Below the pieces are notes generated by a model. The model saw only the letters and a list, made by a program, of their open reading frames with translations, was not told where the DNA came from and ran no database searches. Below are positions 60,036 to 64,000 of a stretch of DNA of 64,000 nucleotides, piece after piece. Both the position numbers and the translations under genes were made by a program. The stretch is from UBA6398 sp963660485 (lineage in GTDB: Bacteria; Bacteroidota; Bacteroidia; Bacteroidales; Bacteroidaceae). Numbering within the stretch: position 1 is the stretch's first letter; every line of letters starts with the position of its first letter. Location: the NCBI GenBank assembly GCA_963660485.1, contig CAVKYH010000008.1, positions 1 through 64,000 of the forward strand. The letters are read 5' to 3'.

Positions 60036-60485
60036 ATGATAGATTTTCTAACGGTTTACCAATGGGAGATATGGGCTTTGGTAGCCCTGGTGCTCCTTGT
60101 GCTCGAACTCACGGCGGGCGACTTTTTCATGCTCTGCCTTGCCGTGGGCGCAGTGTTCTCTTCGGTGTGCGCGGCAGCAGGCGCGGGGCTCCTGGTGTGC
60201 TTCATAGTGTTTGCGGCAGTGTCAGTGGCATGTCTGTTCTTCCTTCGCCCCAAAATGTTGAAGCGCTTCTCGCGCCGCAAAGTGCGCAAAAGCAATGCCG
60301 ATGCACTTCTTGGGAAAACGGGCACGGTGAAAGAGGAAATCAAGGCCGGTTCTTATGGCTACGTTGCCATAGACGGGGACATGTGGCGAAGCATCTCGGC
60401 CAACGGAGAAGCGATTGCCGTGGGCACGAAAGTGGTTGTCGTTTCCCGCGAAAGCATAATACTCACCGTGGAAAAGGCACAATAG
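60036..60485 (+). CDS. NfeD-family membrane protein
   Basis: The 149-residue protein has two or three membrane helices (about 8-75) and a C-terminal OB-fold domain (about 85-149; LLGKTGTVKEEI, YGYVAIDGDMWRS). This is the short NfeD form, which lacks the protease part. NfeD proteins pair with SPFH/stomatin proteins, and one is encoded 39 bases downstream; together they probably organise membrane patches. Confidence 0.88.
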   Translation: MIDFLTVYQWEIWALVALVLLVLELTAGDFFMLCLAVGAVFSSVCAAAGAGLLVCFIVFAAVSVACLFFLRPKMLKRFSRRKVRKSNADALLGKTGTVKEEIKAGSYGYVAIDGDMWRSISANGEAIAVGTKVVVVSRESIILTVEKAQ

Positions 60486-60524
60486 CGAACAAAAAGGAAT
60501 ATCAACACAAAAAACTCATACACC

Positions 60525-61469
60525 ATGATTTACGTATTAGCAGTGCTCGTGTTTTTGGCAATAGTCATCGTTTCAAAGAGCATCACAATCATTCCGCAGT
60601 CGAGCACCAAGATTATCGAACGCCTCGGCCGTTACCATTCAACCCTAAATCCCGGCGTAAACATCATTGTGCCGTTTATCGACAAGGCGCGCACGATAGT
60701 GATAATGCGCAACAAACGGTATTTCTACTCCACCGAGATAGATTTGCGCGAACAGGTTTATGATTTCGACAAGCAAAACGTGATTACAAAAGACAATGTG
60801 CAAACCGAAATCAATGCCCTGCTTTATTTCCAGATAGTAGACCCGTTCAAGGCCGTATACGAAATAAACAATCTGCCCAACGCAATAGAAAAGCTCACAC
60901 AAACTACGCTCAGAAACATAATCGGCGAAATGGAACTCGATGAAACGCTCACTTCGCGCGATACCATAAACAACAAGCTGCGTGCAGTGCTCGACGATGC
61001 CACAAACAAATGGGGCATAAAGGTGAACCGCGTGGAACTGCAGGACATAAATCCGCCCAAAAGCGTGTTGCAGGCAATGGAAAAGCAAATGCAGGCAGAA
61101 CGAAACAAACGTGCCGAAATCCTGAACAGCGAGGGCGAAAAACAAAGTGCCATACTGAAATCCGAAGGTGAGAAGATGGCAACAATCAATCGCGCCGAAG
61201 CCGAAAAACAACGCGCCATTCTAAACGCAGAAGGCGTTGCCACCGCAAAAGTAAAGCAGGCCGAAGCCGAAGCAAAGGCTGTGGAACTGATTACAGAGGC
61301 TGTGGGCAAATCGGCCAACCCGGCAAATTATCTCCTTGCCCAAAAGTATATACAAATGCTCAAGGAAGTGGCAAGCGGAGATAAGACAAAAACCGTTTAC
61401 CTACCCATCGAAGCCACAAATATGCTCGGCTCGATAGGCGGCATAAAGGACCTTTTCAAAACAGAATAA
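60525..61469 (+). CDS. SPFH-domain (stomatin/slipin-like) membrane protein
   Basis: The 314-residue protein has an N-terminal membrane helix (residues 1-20), an SPFH/PHB domain (about 22-190; STKIIERLGRYHSTLNPGVN, TKDNVQTEINALLYFQI) and a coiled-coil tail with repeated Glu-Gly/Glu-Ala units (NSEGEKQSAILKSEGEK, RAEAEKQRAILNAEG). It forms large oligomers in membranes. Close to QmcA/slipin rather than HflC, as judged from the paired NfeD gene just upstream. Confidence 0.9.
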   Translation: MIYVLAVLVFLAIVIVSKSITIIPQSSTKIIERLGRYHSTLNPGVNIIVPFIDKARTIVIMRNKRYFYSTEIDLREQVYDFDKQNVITKDNVQTEINALLYFQIVDPFKAVYEINNLPNAIEKLTQTTLRNIIGEMELDETLTSRDTINNKLRAVLDDATNKWGIKVNRVELQDINPPKSVLQAMEKQMQAERNKRAEILNSEGEKQSAILKSEGEKMATINRAEAEKQRAILNAEGVATAKVKQAEAEAKAVELITEAVGKSANPANYLLAQKYIQMLKEVASGDKTKTVYLPIEATNMLGSIGGIKDLFKTE

Positions 61470-61505
61470 GACACCCGAAAAATTATTCCCTAAACTCATA
61501 TCATC

Positions 61506-63026
61506 ATGAAGAATATAACAAGAAGACAATTCCTTAAAGACAGTCTGCTGAGCGCAGCTGCAATCGCCATTGTGCCGGGAAATGTGCTCGGCAAGGCTTA
61601 CGGATATACTGCTCCCAGCGACAAACTCAACATAGCCGGCATAGGCGTGGGCGGCATTGGACGCCGTAACATGCAAAACATGAAAACAGAAAACATCGTG
61701 GCCCTTTGCGACGTTGACTGGAAGTATGCAATGAAAACTTTCAACGATTTCCCGAAAGCAAAACGCTTCAAGGATTGGCGGGAAATGCTCGACAGAATGG
61801 GAAAAAGCATCGACGCCGTAATGATAGCCACTCCCGACCATAGCCACGCCGTTATCGCAGCCCACGCAATGACTCTCGGCAAGCACGTGTACCTTCAAAA
61901 ACCGCTCACACACTCTGTATACGAAGCAAGGTTGCTCACAAAATTGGCGAAGAAGTATAAGGTTGCCACGCAAATGGGAAACCAGGGCAATTCCTTCGAA
62001 TGGAACAAACGCGTAGCCGAATGGATTTGGGCCGGCGAGATAGGCGAGGTGCGCGAGGTGCATTGCTGGACCGACCGCCCCATTTGGCCGCAAGGACTTA
62101 TGAAACCTACCGAAACTCCCGCCGTACCTGATACGCTCGACTGGAACTTATGGATAGGCCCCGCCGAGATGCGTCCGTACCACCCCTCATATTGTCCGTG
62201 GAACTGGCGAGGCTGGTATGATTTCGGCACAGGCGCGCTTGGCGACATGGCTTGCCATATCATGGATCCCGCAGTGCTTGCGCTCGACCTCAAATATCCT
62301 ACGAAAGTCATCGCATCTTCCACGCTCAGCAACCTGTATTCGCCGCCTTATGCCGAGACTATTACCTACACGTTCCCGGCACGCCCGAAGAAAGGCAGTG
62401 TTGAGATGCCCGAGGTGAAACTTACTTGGTACGACGGCGGACTTATGCCGCCACGGCCTGAGGAACTGGAAGACGGAGATATGCTCGGCGATGAAAACGG
62501 AGGCATTCTCATCATCGGTTCAAAGGGAAAAATCATGACGGGTTGCTACGGAATGAAACCTACGTTGCTTCCCAAGAGCCGCATGAAGGACTTCAAGGAC
62601 CCCACACCGCAGTTGCGCCGTGTGATAACGAGCGACGTGGCAAGCATATGGGATTCCAACGCCCACGAGCAGGACTGGATTCGCGCGTGCAAGGAGCCTG
62701 CAAGAAGCAGAGTGGAGACGTGCGCAAACTTTGCCTATTCCGGACCGTTTACAGAGATGGTAGACATGGGCGTAATGGCTACGCGCCTCGCAGGACTCAC
62801 CGGACTTCACAAGGAACTGCATTGGGACGGCGAGAACATGCGTTTCACAAATATTTCGCCCAACGACAAGGTGAAGATAGTGAACTACGACGATTTCAAG
62901 GTGATTGACGGCGATCCGAAGTTTGACCGACGCTACGCGGAATTCAACGCACAGGATTTGGTGAACGAGTGGATTAAACACACCTACCACAACGGCTATT
63001 CGTTGCCGCCTATGCCTAAAGACTAA
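61506..63026 (+). CDS. Tat-exported Gfo/Idh/MocA-family oxidoreductase
   Basis: The 506-residue protein starts with a twin-arginine signal (NITRRQFLKDSLLSAAA) and then a Rossmann NAD(P) domain (IAGIGVGGIGRRN near residue 41; IDAVMIATPDHSHAV near 105; HVYLQKPLTHSVYEA with the conserved Lys-Pro near 128) and the C-terminal substrate domain. The family acts on sugars or cyclitols; those with Tat signals often oxidise sugar units outside the cytoplasm with tightly bound NAD. The substrate is unknown. An isomerase-like gene follows 3 bases after the stop. Confidence 0.88.
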   Translation: MKNITRRQFLKDSLLSAAAIAIVPGNVLGKAYGYTAPSDKLNIAGIGVGGIGRRNMQNMKTENIVALCDVDWKYAMKTFNDFPKAKRFKDWREMLDRMGKSIDAVMIATPDHSHAVIAAHAMTLGKHVYLQKPLTHSVYEARLLTKLAKKYKVATQMGNQGNSFEWNKRVAEWIWAGEIGEVREVHCWTDRPIWPQGLMKPTETPAVPDTLDWNLWIGPAEMRPYHPSYCPWNWRGWYDFGTGALGDMACHIMDPAVLALDLKYPTKVIASSTLSNLYSPPYAETITYTFPARPKKGSVEMPEVKLTWYDGGLMPPRPEELEDGDMLGDENGGILIIGSKGKIMTGCYGMKPTLLPKSRMKDFKDPTPQLRRVITSDVASIWDSNAHEQDWIRACKEPARSRVETCANFAYSGPFTEMVDMGVMATRLAGLTGLHKELHWDGENMRFTNISPNDKVKIVNYDDFKVIDGDPKFDRRYAEFNAQDLVNEWIKHTYHNGYSLPPMPKD

Positions 63027-63029
63027 CCG

Positions 63030-63872
63030 GTGATGAAACGTCTGCTTTTCATATCTCTGCTGCTGCTTCTGCCTTTTGCTGCAAACGGCAAGAGCAAGGC
63101 CGAAAAAATGGGCTGGAAACTCGCCGTGCAGTCGTGGACATTCCACAAAGGAGATCTGTGCGCGGCTATCGACAAAACGGTGGAGCTGGGACTGAAATAC
63201 ATTGAAGTATTTCCCGGGCAGACTATCGGCGGGCAGTGGGGCGACAAGAAATTCGACTACAACCTTGATGCCGCCACTTGCAAGCAGCTGCGCCGATACG
63301 CTGCCGCAAAAGGAGTGCGCATTGTCGGTTCGGGAGTGTTTGTCCCTGCCAAGAGCGACGAATGGGAACGGGAATTCGAATTTGCCAAACGCATGAAACT
63401 CGAATATATCACCTGCGAACCGGCACTCGAAGACTGGGATATCGTGGAGAAACTGGCTAAGAAAACCGGAATCAAGGTTTCTGTGCACAACCACCCCAAA
63501 CCTTCGCTCTATTGGAGCCCCACGAATTTGCTCCAAGCTATCGGGAAACGCAGCAAACTCACGGGCTCGTGCGCCGATGTGGGCCACTGGTTGCGCTGCG
63601 GACTGATGCCGGTGGAATGTATGCGGGTAATGAACGGCCGAATGATAAGCATGCATTTCAAGGACATTGTTGACGGAGGCGACCCCGAGGCAATGCACGA
63701 CACCGTGTGGGGCGAAGGAATAATCAAGATGCCGGCGATGCTGCGCGAGCTCAAGGCCCAGAAATTCCGGGGCTATTTCGCGATAGAATACGAATACAAC
63801 TGGGACAACTCCATGCCCGAAATAAAAAAGAGCATAGAGAATTTCAACCGAATGGTGGAGGAACTGCGTTGA
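63030..63872 (+). CDS. exported sugar phosphate isomerase/epimerase-like TIM barrel
   Basis: The 280-residue protein has a signal peptide (MKRLLFISLLLLLPFAANGKS) and an AP endonuclease 2/xylose isomerase-like TIM barrel: LGLKYIEVFPGQ near residue 55, VSVHNHPKPSLYW near 150, SCADVGHWLRCG near 178 and the Glu in YFAIEYEYNW near 255, which would bind a metal. Usually paired with Gfo/Idh/MocA enzymes in 3-keto-sugar or inositol-like chemistry; here both partners carry export signals. Substrate unknown. Confidence 0.85.
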   Translation: MMKRLLFISLLLLLPFAANGKSKAEKMGWKLAVQSWTFHKGDLCAAIDKTVELGLKYIEVFPGQTIGGQWGDKKFDYNLDAATCKQLRRYAAAKGVRIVGSGVFVPAKSDEWEREFEFAKRMKLEYITCEPALEDWDIVEKLAKKTGIKVSVHNHPKPSLYWSPTNLLQAIGKRSKLTGSCADVGHWLRCGLMPVECMRVMNGRMISMHFKDIVDGGDPEAMHDTVWGEGIIKMPAMLRELKAQKFRGYFAIEYEYNWDNSMPEIKKSIENFNRMVEELR

Positions 63873-63952
63873 TGCCACGGCAATAAATTTACACCCAAAT
63901 GCCTGAGTCAAAGCCCATGTGCTTTGCAAAACCAACGGCATCTGCTGAAATC

Positions 63953-63993
63953 AAAACGAGTCATGTTGTTCAAGCAATATGACTCGTTTTTTT
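63953..63993 (+). terminator. terminator at the window end
   Basis: 12-bp perfect stem AAAACGAGTCAT / ATGACTCGTTTT with a 14-base loop and a run of T. Confidence 0.9.
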
Positions 63994-64000
63994 GTGCGAG

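Noticed and set aside
62520..63941. Open frame of 473 codons on the minus strand at the window end.
   Set aside because: Antisense to the oxidoreductase and isomerase genes, whose motifs are clear.

Overview
The window is a stretch of chromosome from a member of the Bacteroidetes, most likely order Bacteroidales. The evidence is the promoter type (TAnnTTTG -7 boxes, several with TTTG about 19 bases upstream), type IX secretion C-terminal sorting tails on four large exported proteins, NVEALA, BspA-like and 6-bladed beta-propeller proteins, and gene blocks typical of the order (acpP-fabF-rnc, mnmG-apt-uvrC, prmC-recX-comF). The genus cannot be told from the sequence alone. No phage, plasmid, transposase or CRISPR genes were seen.

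Layout. 0-10.4 kb: a small exported protein, then leftward genes for a SpmA/SpmB-type membrane protein with a polysaccharide flippase, a very long secreted amidase with a propeller protein, and a GHL10 lipoprotein. 10.5-13.1 kb: rpoN, a PAP2 protein and purE. 13.0-15.7 kb: an accessory NVEALA/beta-propeller pair between two direct copies of the purE 3' end and its downstream spacer. 15.7-21.6 kb: a five-gene leftward redox operon (flavodoxin, membrane ferredoxin, aldo/keto reductase, DUF1893, probable ECF S component), divergent from an AraC regulator across a spacer with a 21-bp-period repeat array. 21.7-32.4 kb: an SDR, two tandem CotH proteins, ribD, prmC-recX-comF and an M13 peptidase. 32.5-38.4 kb: leftward housekeeping genes (acpP-fabF-rnc, greA-HIT, trmH-queG). 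38.4-42.2 kb: a DnaA-box-like cluster, a lipoprotein plus C1 peptidase pair, a DUF4488/TonB-C protein and tRNA-Gln. 42.3-53 kb: polA, a polyprenyl synthase, dtd-mazG-deoC, and mnmG, apt and uvrC. 53.2-64 kb: a DEAD-box helicase, an accessory regulator/BspA pair between two identical 126-bp direct repeats, then a barrel protein, NfeD, an SPFH protein, a dehydrogenase and a sugar-phosphate isomerase-like protein.

The most unusual feature is not a gene. At least 13 intergenic elements are built from the 10-bp palindrome AATTTAAATT alternating with about 11-bp tags drawn from a small set, giving a 21-bp period and strong hairpins ending in A/T runs. A sister family uses TGTCAGACA/TGTCTGACA tags. 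Tags are swapped and inverted between copies. Most copies lie at gene 3' ends, and two accessory modules sit exactly between direct duplicates of such elements. These repeats may act as terminators or mRNA-end hairpins and also as recombination sites that let cassettes in. Several translation starts were chosen because a TAnnTTTG box lies on or downstream of the longest possible start. All functional statements are from reading the sequence; no database search was run.
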